Source: Chitinophaga pinensis
GTDB lineage: Bacteria; Bacteroidota; Bacteroidia; Chitinophagales; Chitinophagaceae
Direction: 5' to 3'
Assembly (NCBI RefSeq): GCF_007896845.1
Contig: NZ_VOHS01000004.1
Coordinates: 1 to 64,000, forward strand
DNA length: 64,000 nt
Shown: positions 54,650 through 63,029 of the stretch, in pieces
How positions within the stretch are numbered: position 1 is the first letter of the stretch
How the letters are laid out: every line of letters starts with the position of its first letter
Notes under the pieces: model-generated
What the model was told of the DNA's origin: nothing
Seen by the model: the letters and a program-made list of their open reading frames with translations, nothing else
Databases searched by the model: none
Position numbers and translations under genes: made by a program

Positions 54650-54657
54650 TAAGTTTG
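54650..54657 (+). promoter_or_regulatory. Possible -7 box upstream of the 54.7-kb small gene
   Basis: TAAGTTTG, 17 bases before the ATG; the -33 partner is not clear. The transcript leader would be about 10 bases. Confidence 0.4.
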
Positions 54658-54673
54658 TATAAAGCATTTTAAC

Positions 54674-54886
54674 ATGAAGGCCTTTACAGTAGTTTACAAC
54701 ACAGACAGGTATATGGTGAAACCTTTGAACGGTCATTCCCCTCGTTTCCGGGTTAATGTCAACGGACAGGAAGTTATCTTTGAACACGATATGGACGGCC
54801 ATATCCGGGCAGAGGCAAACAAGGTGGCCAGCATGTCATTATTACTTGCGATAGCTGACAAAATAGAAGAGAGCGCAGGTATGTAG
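54674..54886 (+). CDS. Small conserved-looking protein, unknown function
   Basis: 70 residues: KAFTVVYNTDRYMVKPLNGH, then FRVNVNGQEVIFEHDMDGHI and a helical end (RAEANKVASMSLLLAIADKIEES). The strand-strand-helix look and good codon use suggest a real gene. It lies 40 bases before the HYC_CC_PP gene, with a possible -7 box before its start. I do not recognise a named domain. Confidence 0.55.
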   Translation: MKAFTVVYNTDRYMVKPLNGHSPRFRVNVNGQEVIFEHDMDGHIRAEANKVASMSLLLAIADKIEESAGM

Positions 54887-54925
54887 CAAATCTGGCAGAA
54901 ATTGCTATTTTTGCGATTGTTATTC

Positions 54926-55315
54926 ATGAAGAGAATCATTACCATATTACTAGTTTTCCTGTATATCACGCTCACCAGTGGCTTCACGGTGAACGCGCAT
55001 TACTGTATGGGTAAACTGGCTTCTCTGGATCTGATTTCTCATGCGGATGATCTGTGCAACAAATGCAGCAAGCCCGGTAAAAAAGGCAAATGCTGCAAAG
55101 AAGAGGCGAAGTTTTGTAAAGCAGACGTTTCTTCTCATCAGATTGCAAAAGCACAACAGAGCTCTGAGCCTGCTGTGAAGGATCTTAGTCTGCCGGTAAT
55201 TATCGTACCGGTTCCTGCCATCAGTAACACGCAACCTATCGCTTACTACAGTCACGGTCCCCCCGACTGTAAAGCCATACCCCTGTATATTCAATACTGC
55301 ACTTATCTGATCTGA
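54926..55315 (+). CDS. HYC_CC_PP family protein, putative metal-responsive
   Basis: 129 residues with a signal-like helix (IITILLVFLYITLTSGFTVNAH) followed by the defining blocks: HYCMGKLA, a CNKCSKPGKKGKCCKEE Cys cluster, and the Pro-containing C-terminal part (YYSHGPPDCKAIPLYI). Such proteins occur next to copper and heavy-metal export genes in Bacteroidota and are probably secreted. A TTG at 54902 lies 8 codons earlier; the ATG at 54926 opens directly on the hydrophobic segment. Next comes a metal-binding HMA protein, which supports the reading. Confidence 0.8.
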   Translation: MKRIITILLVFLYITLTSGFTVNAHYCMGKLASLDLISHADDLCNKCSKPGKKGKCCKEEAKFCKADVSSHQIAKAQQSSEPAVKDLSLPVIIVPVPAISNTQPIAYYSHGPPDCKAIPLYIQYCTYLI

Positions 55316-55398
55316 TTTGTATATCGCGTTAACCGATACTTATCTGCTATGCCCATAGCAGCGTTTGTCATTTATTATCCGATTACAAATTACAGATC

Positions 55399-55947
55399 AT
55401 GAAATCATTACTTGCTATTATATTGCTGGCCATCGGCCTTCAGACTTCTTCTTCTGCACAGATTAAAAAGGCTTCTTTACAGGCTGCAGGACTGACCTGC
55501 GCCATGTGTTCACGTGCTACCATGGAAGCGCTTAAAACCCTTCCTTTTGTTGATAAGATAGACACAGATCTGAACAACACCACCTTCCTGCTTTCTTTCA
55601 AGACCGGTGCTGATGTGAATATCGATCAGATTAAAGCGAAGGTGGAAGATGCCGGTTTCTCTGTAGGAAAACTGGTACTGACAGCTTCTTTTGATAAAGT
55701 AGCTGTTGAAAAGGATGCACATATCAAATATGCCGGTGCTACTTTCCATTTCATCAATGCAAAAAATCAGGTATTGTCAGGTGATCAGCAGATAACCGTG
55801 ATAGACAAAGACTTTGTCTCCGCCAAACAATTCAAAAAGTTCAGTACACAGACAACCATGCCTTGTTACCAGACAGGCGTTATGGCAAGCTGCTGTAAAA
55901 TGGAAGGTCATTCCGCTCCTGAACGCATTTATCACGTTACTATCTGA
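55399..55947 (+). CDS. Secreted heavy-metal-associated (HMA) domain protein
   Basis: 182 residues. A signal peptide (1-20) precedes an HMA-type domain with the metal motif GLTCAMCSRATMEAL (CxxC), VDKIDTDLNNTTFLL and KAKVEDAGFSVGKLVLT in the usual order. A second half of about 85 residues ends in MPCYQTGVMASCCKMEGH, where another Cys pair may also bind metal. It is expected to carry Cu(I) or a similar ion in the periplasm or at the outer membrane. It sits between HYC_CC_PP and a beta-barrel protein. The metal is inferred from the domain, not proven. Confidence 0.85.
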   Translation: MKSLLAIILLAIGLQTSSSAQIKKASLQAAGLTCAMCSRATMEALKTLPFVDKIDTDLNNTTFLLSFKTGADVNIDQIKAKVEDAGFSVGKLVLTASFDKVAVEKDAHIKYAGATFHFINAKNQVLSGDQQITVIDKDFVSAKQFKKFSTQTTMPCYQTGVMASCCKMEGHSAPERIYHVTI

Positions 55948-55980
55948 TTCACCGGGAACCGATTCCCGCAATACTTGTAA

Positions 55981-56841
55981 ATGAGAAGATTCTTATTCTT
56001 TATCGTCCTCCTTATGCCCGCATTTTTGCATGCACAGGAACTGTATGTCTCCACAGAACCCGCCAGTAATATGGCTGCTCATTCATTTGGATTCCGTGTT
56101 ACCAACCGTTTCTTTAAAATGGAGCATGAAGGGGTGACTGGTATGCGTATCGAGCCGGAACTGATGTGGGGCATTTCTAAAAAACTCATGGTGCATGTGG
56201 TCGGACTGGCCTCTAATCAGATGCAACCTTCCCTCAGACTGGAAGGAGGAAGTGTCTATGCTAAATACCGTTTCCTGTCCAATGATGATGTGCAGTCGCA
56301 TTTCCGTATGGCCGCTTATGTTAAAGGTTCGGTGATAGATAACCCTTTTGTGCCTGTTATGCGTGAAGGTGCCGCAAAACCTTATGACAATCAGGAGCTG
56401 GACCTTGAAGGGGGGGCCTCCGGAGTAGCAGGTGGGATTATTGCTACACAGCTGATTCATAAACTGGCTGTTTCTGCAACAGTAGGATATAACAGATTCC
56501 TGAATAATACAAAGGACAACTTACCGGATTATTTATCTGCTAACGCCGTTAACTACAGTCTTTCAGCTGGTTACCTGCTTTTCCCACGTAGTTACCGTAG
56601 TTATGATCAGACAAATTTGAACCTTTATATAGAATTTTTAGGAAAGGCAAATACGGACGCAGTCAGCCGGAATCAGTATCTGGACGTGGCTCCGGCCATT
56701 CAGCTGATCTTTAACAGCTCTACCCGTCTGGATTTTTCTTACCGTACAGAATTATTTGGTGATATGTCTCGCAATGTATTTAATACCTTTACATTACGGT
56801 TCGAGCACAATATTTTCAATATTTCAACAAAACGAAAATGA
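55981..56841 (+). CDS. Putative outer-membrane beta-barrel protein of the metal cassette
   Basis: 286 residues with a signal peptide (1-19, ending LHAQ). The mature protein begins YVSTEPASNMAAHSFGFRV, then KLMVHVVGLASNQMQPSLRL and SVYAKYRFLSND, with alternating hydrophobic strands throughout and a last strand FEHNIFNISTKRK. The composition fits a small beta-barrel rather than an enzyme. In related cassettes an outer-membrane protein of this kind follows the HMA protein. Its transport or sensing role is unknown. The next ATG overlaps its stop. Confidence 0.65.
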   Translation: MRRFLFFIVLLMPAFLHAQELYVSTEPASNMAAHSFGFRVTNRFFKMEHEGVTGMRIEPELMWGISKKLMVHVVGLASNQMQPSLRLEGGSVYAKYRFLSNDDVQSHFRMAAYVKGSVIDNPFVPVMREGAAKPYDNQELDLEGGASGVAGGIIATQLIHKLAVSATVGYNRFLNNTKDNLPDYLSANAVNYSLSAGYLLFPRSYRSYDQTNLNLYIEFLGKANTDAVSRNQYLDVAPAIQLIFNSSTRLDFSYRTELFGDMSRNVFNTFTLRFEHNIFNISTKRK

Positions 56842-56909
56842 AGAAGGCAGTTATAACAGTCCTGAGATTACTCCAGTCACTGTTTGTGAAGAAGAATTGT
56901 TGTAAATAA
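56838..56909 (+). CDS. 23-residue peptide with a Cys-Cys tail, coupled to the barrel gene
   Basis: The ATG overlaps the TGA of the upstream gene (ATGA), the common arrangement for coupled translation. The product begins MKKAVITVLRLLQSLF and ends VKKNCCK: a basic amphipathic helix with two cysteines at the end. A terminator follows 39 bases after its stop. It fits the metal-binding theme of the cassette, but so short a frame could be chance. No homologue is known to me. Confidence 0.4.
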   Translation: MKKAVITVLRLLQSLFVKKNCCK

Positions 56910-56947
56910 CTATTCCAATCTATTTAGTAAAGTTGTTGTTCTTCCGG

Positions 56948-56974
56948 AGGGCAGGCGAAAGCCTGCCCTTTCTG
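56948..56974 (+). terminator. Intrinsic terminator after the metal cassette
   Basis: Perfect 9-bp arms agggcaggc (56948-56956) and gcctgccct (56961-56969), GAAA loop, then ttctgtttatt. Confidence 0.88.
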
Positions 56975-57073
56975 TTTATTGCTGAAACTGGCTCGGCAAT
57001 TGCTAACGTTAAACAATATATTTTCTGAATTTGTATATAGCATTATATATCTTTAACCATTGTTTTGACGCCA

Positions 57074-58735
57074 ATGAAGTATAGTTTTCTAAGGGACAAT
57101 CTATTTTTTGTAGTTGTATTGTTTTCATTGTTTGCCTGCCAGAGAAAGCGGGTGCTCCGGGAAAGAGAAATTGTAGGGGACATACGTCAGTTAAGTGAAG
57201 TTATACCGGAAAATATTACAGAACGTCTTGAGTATATTGCTGATAATCAGGATGTCATGGAGGATAGTGTACCTGCTCTCCGGAGTGGGGCGCTGAACTA
57301 TTTTTATCAGCAGAATAACAACAATCCTGTATGGTCATCTAATGGCGTATTGGATGGTCAGGCTGACTCCATGTATTACTATGTGATGCATGCAGATGAA
57401 TCAGGATTGCTGCCGGCTGATTATCACAGCGTAGCTTTGGATGAAGCGATGAAGCATATCCGTGAAGACGCCAATGCTAAAAAGGATGCAACACTCTGGG
57501 CACAGGTAGATCTGCTGATGACGGACGCTTTTATGAAAATGGCTACGCATCTGCGTTTTGGTACAGGGCCGAGAGATAGCATCACTTTGCGGAAGGATTC
57601 TGTGTATTCAGATACCCTGCTGGCCAATTATCTCAACTCCGCATTACACCAGCATATTATCGGTGCTACCCTGCGGGCGCAGGAGCCGCAGCATCACGGT
57701 TACCAGTTATTAAAATCGGCGTGGACCAACTTCAAAGGCAAATACAGCGAAATGAAGTGGGACTCTTTGCCCCTTTCCTATACAGACACTCCTGCCTACC
57801 GCCAGTTGCTGATCAACCGTTTGGCACAAAGTGGGCATCTGGATACATCCGGTGGTCATAGTACGGATACTTCCCTGCTGAAAAAGGGAATCAGGGCTTT
57901 CCAGAAAGAATTTAATATGTATGAGGACGGACAGGCAGGCAAAAAGACAGTTCAGACGATGAACAAGACCTTTGCCGATTGGGAAGTACAGGTTGCCCTC
58001 AATATGGATCGCTGGCGTAAACTACCCGATACCCTGCCGCAACGATATATTATGGTCAATGTGCCCGGTTACCGTATGGAATTGGTGGATAGCGGCACTG
58101 TGGCCGTAACATCCAAAGTGATTGTTGGTGCTCCCCGTACCCGCACTCCACTGCTCAACTCCCGCATGACCAATTTCGTGATGTATCCCTACTGGCGAGT
58201 ACCTTTCAGCATTACTATCAAAGAGATGCTGCCTGCCATCAAGAAAGATCGCGCTTATCTGGCAAAAAAGAACCTCGAAATCATCGACTCACATGGTAAT
58301 GCAATAAGTCCGGATAGCGTGAAATGGAGTAAGCTGAGTAAGAACTATTTCCCTTATGTACTCCGTCAGATGGATGGTATTGAAAACTCACTGGGTATCA
58401 TGAAGTTCAATTTCATGAACAAATATGCCGTTTATCTGCACGATACCAATGCCCGTGGGTTGTTTGCCAATTCTTACCGCGCATTGAGTCACGGCTGTGT
58501 ACGTGTACAGCAATGGGACAGTCTCTCGATGTACCTGACCAAAGATGATACCCGTCATCCGAGGGATAGCATGCGCAGATGGTTGGCCAATGGTGACAAG
58601 AAACAGATCGATATCCAGCATTCCGTGCCTATCTACTTCAGGTATTTTACAGCAGAAGGACGCGATGGACGTCTGATATTGCACGAAGATATCTATGGAG
58701 AGGACAGGATGTTGCGGAAACAGATGAAGCGATAG
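57074..58735 (+). CDS. L,D-transpeptidase family lipoprotein (YcbB/LdtD-like)
   Basis: 553 residues. The lipoprotein signal FVVVLFSLFACQRKR gives a lipid-attached Cys at about 23. A helical scaffold (about 60-260) is followed by a peptidoglycan-binding domain (TSLLKKGIRAFQKEFNMYEDG). The YkuD catalytic domain comes next, with MVNVPGYRMELVDSGTV, TPLLNSRMTNFVMYPYWRVP and the active-site motif SHGCVRVQQW. It forms 3-3 cross-links in peptidoglycan and is insensitive to most beta-lactams. The layout matches E. coli YcbB. An in-frame TTG three codons earlier (57065) is less likely than the ATG. Confidence 0.93.
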   Translation: MKYSFLRDNLFFVVVLFSLFACQRKRVLREREIVGDIRQLSEVIPENITERLEYIADNQDVMEDSVPALRSGALNYFYQQNNNNPVWSSNGVLDGQADSMYYYVMHADESGLLPADYHSVALDEAMKHIREDANAKKDATLWAQVDLLMTDAFMKMATHLRFGTGPRDSITLRKDSVYSDTLLANYLNSALHQHIIGATLRAQEPQHHGYQLLKSAWTNFKGKYSEMKWDSLPLSYTDTPAYRQLLINRLAQSGHLDTSGGHSTDTSLLKKGIRAFQKEFNMYEDGQAGKKTVQTMNKTFADWEVQVALNMDRWRKLPDTLPQRYIMVNVPGYRMELVDSGTVAVTSKVIVGAPRTRTPLLNSRMTNFVMYPYWRVPFSITIKEMLPAIKKDRAYLAKKNLEIIDSHGNAISPDSVKWSKLSKNYFPYVLRQMDGIENSLGIMKFNFMNKYAVYLHDTNARGLFANSYRALSHGCVRVQQWDSLSMYLTKDDTRHPRDSMRRWLANGDKKQIDIQHSVPIYFRYFTAEGRDGRLILHEDIYGEDRMLRKQMKR

Positions 58736-58763
58736 GGATCTTTGATTTTCGTACCTTTGTGAG

Positions 58764-59657
58764 ATGTCAGATCATCTCTCAGTAGCGGAAAAGGTAAGGG
58801 CCGGAATGCCGGTTTTTCATAATAACACACCTCCGGATGTGAATGTGGCCTATTATGAGGTATCGGGTGCACCGATTTCCCTGCCTTATCACCGGAGAGA
58901 TTATTTCAAAATCTGGATCATCATAGGTGAAAGTAAGCTCCATTTTGCTGACAGAACTGTGCAAATCAGCAAAGATCAGCCTGCGATTATATTTTCCAAT
59001 CCTTTAGTGCCTTATTCTTTTGAAACGGAAGATGAAAACCGTTGTGGATACTGGTGTGTATTTACAGAGCAATTCTTAAAAACCGGAGAGCGGACTGAAA
59101 GTTTACAAGAGTCACCGCTGTTCAGAGTAGGAGGGGATAACGTCTTCTTTCCCGATAAGGAGCAGCTGATCACTTTCCGTGGATTATTTGACAGAATGGT
59201 CGCCGAAGCGGCATCAGAATATGTGTATAAATACGATATCATCAGGAATTATATCCAGCTTATCACGCACGAGGCTATGAAGATGCAGCCAGCGCTTAAC
59301 GGTGCGAGGCATCGGAATGCCAATGAAAGGATTGCATCGCTGTTTATTGAATTGCTGGAAAGGCAGTTCCCGATTGAGTCTCCCCAGCGTACGCTTGCGC
59401 TCAGAAGAGCCGGCGATTATGCTGCTGCGCTGTCTATACATGTCAATCATCTTAATTTCGCTGTGAAGGAGGTAACGGGAAAGTCCACGACTACTCATAT
59501 CACAGACCGGCTCCTGAATGAGGCGAAGGCATTGCTGAAGCATACCGACTGGAGTATCGCTGATATCGGGTATAGCCTCGGATTTGAGTATCCGAATCAC
59601 TTTAATAATTTCTTCAAAAAGAATGTCGGAATGACCCCATTGGGAGTGAGAAAATAA
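58764..59657 (+). CDS. AraC family transcriptional regulator
   Basis: 297 residues. The N-terminal cupin-like part (YHRRDYFKIWIIIGESKLHF) is followed by a linker. The C-terminal double helix-turn-helix contains LSIHVNHLNFAVKEVTGKSTT and the typical ending SIADIGYSLGFEYPNHFNNFFKKNVGMTP. A -7-like box, TACCTTTG, lies at 58752-58759, only five bases before the ATG, so the message may be leaderless. The aldo/keto reductase, beyond a tandem repeat, is the likeliest nearby target; this is inference from position. Confidence 0.93.
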   Translation: MSDHLSVAEKVRAGMPVFHNNTPPDVNVAYYEVSGAPISLPYHRRDYFKIWIIIGESKLHFADRTVQISKDQPAIIFSNPLVPYSFETEDENRCGYWCVFTEQFLKTGERTESLQESPLFRVGGDNVFFPDKEQLITFRGLFDRMVAEAASEYVYKYDIIRNYIQLITHEAMKMQPALNGARHRNANERIASLFIELLERQFPIESPQRTLALRRAGDYAAALSIHVNHLNFAVKEVTGKSTTTHITDRLLNEAKALLKHTDWSIADIGYSLGFEYPNHFNNFFKKNVGMTPLGVRK

Positions 59658-59660
59658 TGT

Positions 59661-60182
59661 GCAGCTGCCCTTTATCCTCGTATCAAGTCCACCTTTGGTG
59701 TGGGTCAGGTGCCCCTTATCTTCATATCAAGTCCACCTCAGGTGCGGGTCAAATGCCCCTTATCTTCATATCAAGTCCACCTCAGGAGAGTGTCAAATGC
59801 CCCTTATATTCGTATCAAGTCCACCTCAGGTGCGGGTCAGATGCCCCTTATCTTCATATCAAGTCCCCCTCAGGTGTGGGGCAGGTGCCCCTTATCTTCA
59901 TATCAAGTCCACCTCAGGTGCGGGTCAAATGCCCCTTATCTTCGTATCAAGTCCACCTCAGGTGCGGGTCAGGTGCCCCTTATCTTCATATCAAGTCCAC
60001 CTTTGGTGCGGGTCAAATGCCCCTTATCTTCGTATCAAGTCCACCTCAGGTGCGGGTCAGGTGCCCCTTATCTTCGTATCAAGTCCACCTCAGGTGAGTG
60101 TCAGATGCCCCTTATCTTCATATCAAGTCTACCTCAGGTGAGTGTCAGGCCCCCTTGTCTTCGAATCAGCTCCACCTTCAAT
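59661..60182. repeat. 44-bp minisatellite, 12 copies
   Basis: The core tatcaagtccacct recurs at 59681, 59725, 59769, 59813, 59857, 59901, 59945, 59989, 60033, 60077 and 60121 (exact 44-base steps), with a decayed twelfth unit near 60165. Each unit ends with tgccccttatctt. Copies differ mainly at four places (cata/cgta, ctcagg/tttgg, gcgggt/gagtgt, caaatg/caggtg/cagatg). Because 44 is not a multiple of 3, every plus frame is open and gives overlapping 44-residue-period products; the minus strand has stops in all frames. There are no unique spacers, so it is not CRISPR. I take it as non-coding. Confidence 0.95.
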
Positions 60183-60354
60183 TCCCTTCAAACTTATTAT
60201 TCCCTTAAACATATCTACCTCTCCGGTATTCCTGACTCCTGATTGATGTACATCGATCATTTCTTTGAATTTCGTACTTATTTCTTTGACGCCGGCTCTT
60301 TTACCATCCCTCCTCCGGATACCTTTGCACCATCAATCACTTTAATCATATCAC
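60183..60354. other. Short gap with likely control region of the aldo/keto reductase
   Basis: A -7-like box TACCTTTG is at 60320-60327, 28 bases before the ATG. The -33 element is unclear. Confidence 0.4.
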
Positions 60355-61371
60355 ATGCAATACAAGGTATTAGGCAACTCCGGATTAATAGTCTCCACAC
60401 TATGTCTGGGTACCATGACTTTCGGCGGAAAAGGAAAGGGTGTTTACGAAATGGTCGGTACATTGGAACAACCTGCTGTAGACGAACAGATACAACGTGC
60501 TGTAGATGCAGGTGTCAATTTTATAGACACTGCTAATATATATGCAGAAGGAAGATCAGAAGAACTGACCGGACAAGCTATCCGGAATCTCGGGCTGAAA
60601 CGTGACGATCTGGTGCTTGCTACGAAAGTCTGTGCGCCTGCCGGTAAAGGTGTGAATGATCAGGGGCTATCCCGTAAACATATCATGCAGCAGGTAGAAG
60701 CGAGTCTGAAACGCCTGCAGACCGACTATATCGATCTGTATCAGGCGCATAACTGGGATCCGCTGGTACCTTTGGAGGAGACATTAAGAGCAATGGATGA
60801 CCTGATCAGCAGCGGTAAAGTGCGGTATATCGGTGGTAGCAATCACATGGCCTGGTACATGATGAAGGCACTGGCTGTTTCTGATAAACATGGTTTGCAT
60901 AGTTATATTTCTATGCAATCACACTATTCCATTGCAACACGGGAGCTGGAAAGGGACGTGATTCCTGCCTTGCTGGACCAGAAAGTGGGACTGATGGTAT
61001 GGAGTCCGCTTTGCGCAGGACTGCTGAGTGGTAAATACCAGCGAAATGGGGAGACGACAGAAGCTGGCCGTTATCATCATCATTCTTTTATTCCGGTGGA
61101 TACGGAACGTGCATTTAATATACTGGATGTATTGCATGTAATGGCGGCAGACAAAGGTACTACCGTTGCACAACTGGCTCTTGCGTGGCTGTTACACCAA
61201 CCGGCGGTGACCAGTGTAATTATCGGGGCTAATAAGATGTCTCAACTGGAAGATAATCTGGGCGCAACGGCTGTTAAGCTGACAACAGAAGAGTTAAAAC
61301 AACTGGATGAAGTCAGCAAACTGGCAGTAGAATACCCGGGTTGGATTGCATACAGGAGAGATCGCGGATAA
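60355..61371 (+). CDS. Aldo/keto reductase
   Basis: A 338-residue NADP(H)-dependent (beta/alpha)8 oxidoreductase. It starts MQYKVLGNSGLIVSTLCLG, then FIDTANIYAEGRSEELTGQA holding the catalytic Asp and Tyr. VLATKVCAPAGKGVN has the Lys, IDLYQAHNWDPLVPLEETL the His. LMVWSPLCAGLLSGKYQ and the C-terminal TSVIIGANKMSQLEDNLGA are the coenzyme-binding end. Subgroup resemblance is to the YajO/PhdR-like enzymes that act on a range of aldehydes; the substrate is unknown. It may be under the AraC regulator before it. Confidence 0.93.
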   Translation: MQYKVLGNSGLIVSTLCLGTMTFGGKGKGVYEMVGTLEQPAVDEQIQRAVDAGVNFIDTANIYAEGRSEELTGQAIRNLGLKRDDLVLATKVCAPAGKGVNDQGLSRKHIMQQVEASLKRLQTDYIDLYQAHNWDPLVPLEETLRAMDDLISSGKVRYIGGSNHMAWYMMKALAVSDKHGLHSYISMQSHYSIATRELERDVIPALLDQKVGLMVWSPLCAGLLSGKYQRNGETTEAGRYHHHSFIPVDTERAFNILDVLHVMAADKGTTVAQLALAWLLHQPAVTSVIIGANKMSQLEDNLGATAVKLTTEELKQLDEVSKLAVEYPGWIAYRRDRG

Positions 61372-61550
61372 GCATATATCCTGTTACTTATAAAGCATCT
61401 TGTTGGCTGTAAGTAATAAGCATGACAGGGTACACACGATATATGAAAATGGCGGCATGTAATGAGGGAATGTTTGCCTGATGTAATTAACAGATCTCTT
61501 GCAGGAACTAGGTTGAAACTGAAACACCACTGAGATAAACAGCAAAAAAG

Positions 61551-61579
61551 AAGGGCCTTGCATGTGCAAGGCCCTTTGC
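61551..61579. terminator. Terminator hairpin between the aldo/keto reductase and icd genes
   Basis: Arms aagggccttgca (61551-61562) and tgcaaggccctt (61565-61576), with an A-run just to the left and T's to the right. It serves mainly the minus-strand icd. Confidence 0.9.
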
Positions 61580-61604
61580 TTATATCAGTATTACGTACGT
61601 GTAC

Positions 61605-62837
61605 TTACTTTTTCAGTTTTGCTTTCAGAGCATTATCCAGTTCCTGCAGGAACTCTTCTGTGTAAAGATAATGTTTTCCGTGCTCAACTTTGTTGCCGTG
61701 AATACAAACAGCCAGATCTTTTGTCATTTTGCCGCTTTCAACAACTTCCACACAAACAGCTTCCAGTGCATGACAGAAGTCGATCAGTTCCTGATTTTTA
61801 TCCAGACGACCACGGAATTCCAGACCACGGGTCCATGCGAAGATGGAAGCGATCGGGTTAGTGGAAGTAGGTTTACCAGCCTGATGATCACGATAGTGAC
61901 GGGTTACAGTACCGTGAGCAGCTTCAGCTTCCATTACGGAACCATCAGGAGTGATCAGGGTAGAGGTCATCAGACCCAGTGAACCGAAACCTTGTGCTAC
62001 GGTGTCAGACTGTACGTCACCATCGTAGTTCTTACAAGCCCAAACGAAGTTACCGTTCCATTTTAGTGCGCTGGCAACCATGTCATCAATCAGACGGTGC
62101 TCATAAGTCAGGCCTGCTTTCTGGAATTCAGCTTTGAATTCGTTCTGGTAGATTTCTTCGAAAATATCTTTGAAACGACCATCATATTTTTTCAGGATGG
62201 TGTTTTTGGTGCTCAGGTAAAGCGGCCATTTTTTCATCAGTGCCTGGTTGAAACATGCACGTGCGAATCCTTTGATAGACTCGTCAGTGTTGTACATCGC
62301 CAGAGCAACGCCATCGCCTTTGAAGTTGAATACTTCGTGTTCGATAACTTCTCCGTTTTCGCCTTCGAACTTGATGGTCAGTTTACCTTTACCTTTTGTT
62401 ACGAAGTCAGTTGCACGGTACTGGTCACCGAAAGCGTGACGACCGATACAGATAGGAGCAGTCCAGTTAGGCACCAGACGAGGTACATTCTGGGTTACGA
62501 TTGGCTCACGGAATACAGTACCGTCCAGGATGTTACGGATAGTACCGTTTGGAGATTTCCACATCTGTTTCAGGTTGAATTCCTTTACGCGCTCTTCATC
62601 TGGAGTGATGGTTGCACATTTGATACCAACGCCGATTTCCCTGATCGCATTAGCTGCATCGATGGTCACCTGATCGTTTGTAGCGTCACGGTGTTCCATG
62701 CCAAGGTCATAGTATTTGATATCAACTTCCAGGTAAGGAAGGATCAGTTTATCTTTAATGAATTTCCAGATGATTCGTGTCATTTCATCCCCATCCAGTT
62801 CAACCACCGGGTTGGCGACTTTGATTTTTTCTGCCAT
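61605..62837 (-). CDS. icd: NADP-dependent isocitrate dehydrogenase, eukaryotic-like (type II)
   Basis: A 410-residue enzyme of the TCA cycle that oxidises isocitrate to 2-oxoglutarate and CO2 with NADP+. The start [21 protein letters not shown] is the signature of the type II (mitochondrial-like) family. Next come [19 protein letters not shown] (isocitrate-binding), [36 protein letters not shown] with the metal Asp residues, and [13 protein letters not shown] (adenine site). All are in the usual places. It is next to a second isocitrate dehydrogenase gene of another family on the same strand. Confidence 0.96.
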   Translation of the reverse strand: MAEKIKVANPVVELDGDEMTRIIWKFIKDKLILPYLEVDIKYYDLGMEHRDATNDQVTIDAANAIREIGVGIKCATITPDEERVKEFNLKQMWKSPNGTIRNILDGTVFREPIVTQNVPRLVPNWTAPICIGRHAFGDQYRATDFVTKGKGKLTIKFEGENGEVIEHEVFNFKGDGVALAMYNTDESIKGFARACFNQALMKKWPLYLSTKNTILKKYDGRFKDIFEEIYQNEFKAEFQKAGLTYEHRLIDDMVASALKWNGNFVWACKNYDGDVQSDTVAQGFGSLGLMTSTLITPDGSVMEAEAAHGTVTRHYRDHQAGKPTSTNPIASIFAWTRGLEFRGRLDKNQELIDFCHALEAVCVEVVESGKMTKDLAVCIHGNKVEHGKHYLYTEEFLQELDNALKAKLKK

Positions 62838-63029
62838 TTCGACTTTGATTTTTAATTAGATACGAGTGTTCATGTGATAATCGTGAAATATACGATAACC
62901 GGTCATAATTTACAAGTTCCGCTTTCCTAAGCGGGGGCAGACAGCATTTCTTTTACAAAAAAATGAATGATCTATCTGTCAACCAACGCTTTGAAAAGCG
63001 GAACTAGCTATGTTGTGTAACCGGTAGGG
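62838..63029. other. Gap between the two isocitrate dehydrogenase genes with inverted repeats
   Basis: agttccgcttt (62915-62925) and aaagcggaact (62995-63005) are perfect 11-base complements 69 bases apart. Inside the left arm is a smaller hairpin, ccgctt-tcct-aagcgg (62919-62934). These may act as a terminator and processing signal after the 63-kb gene, or as a regulatory fold before the type II gene. Confidence 0.6.

Noticed and set aside
59661..60182. Possible CRISPR array
   Set aside because: The whole 44-bp unit repeats; there are no unique spacers, and no cas genes are in the window.
59657..60242. Three overlapping plus-strand ORFs of 146, 160 and 180 codons
   Set aside because: They are readings of the 44-bp minisatellite in its three frames; all have the same 44-residue period and no protein-like composition.
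62097..62855. 252-codon plus-strand ORF over icd
   Set aside because: Antisense shadow of icd; Phe/Asp/Val-biased product without motifs.
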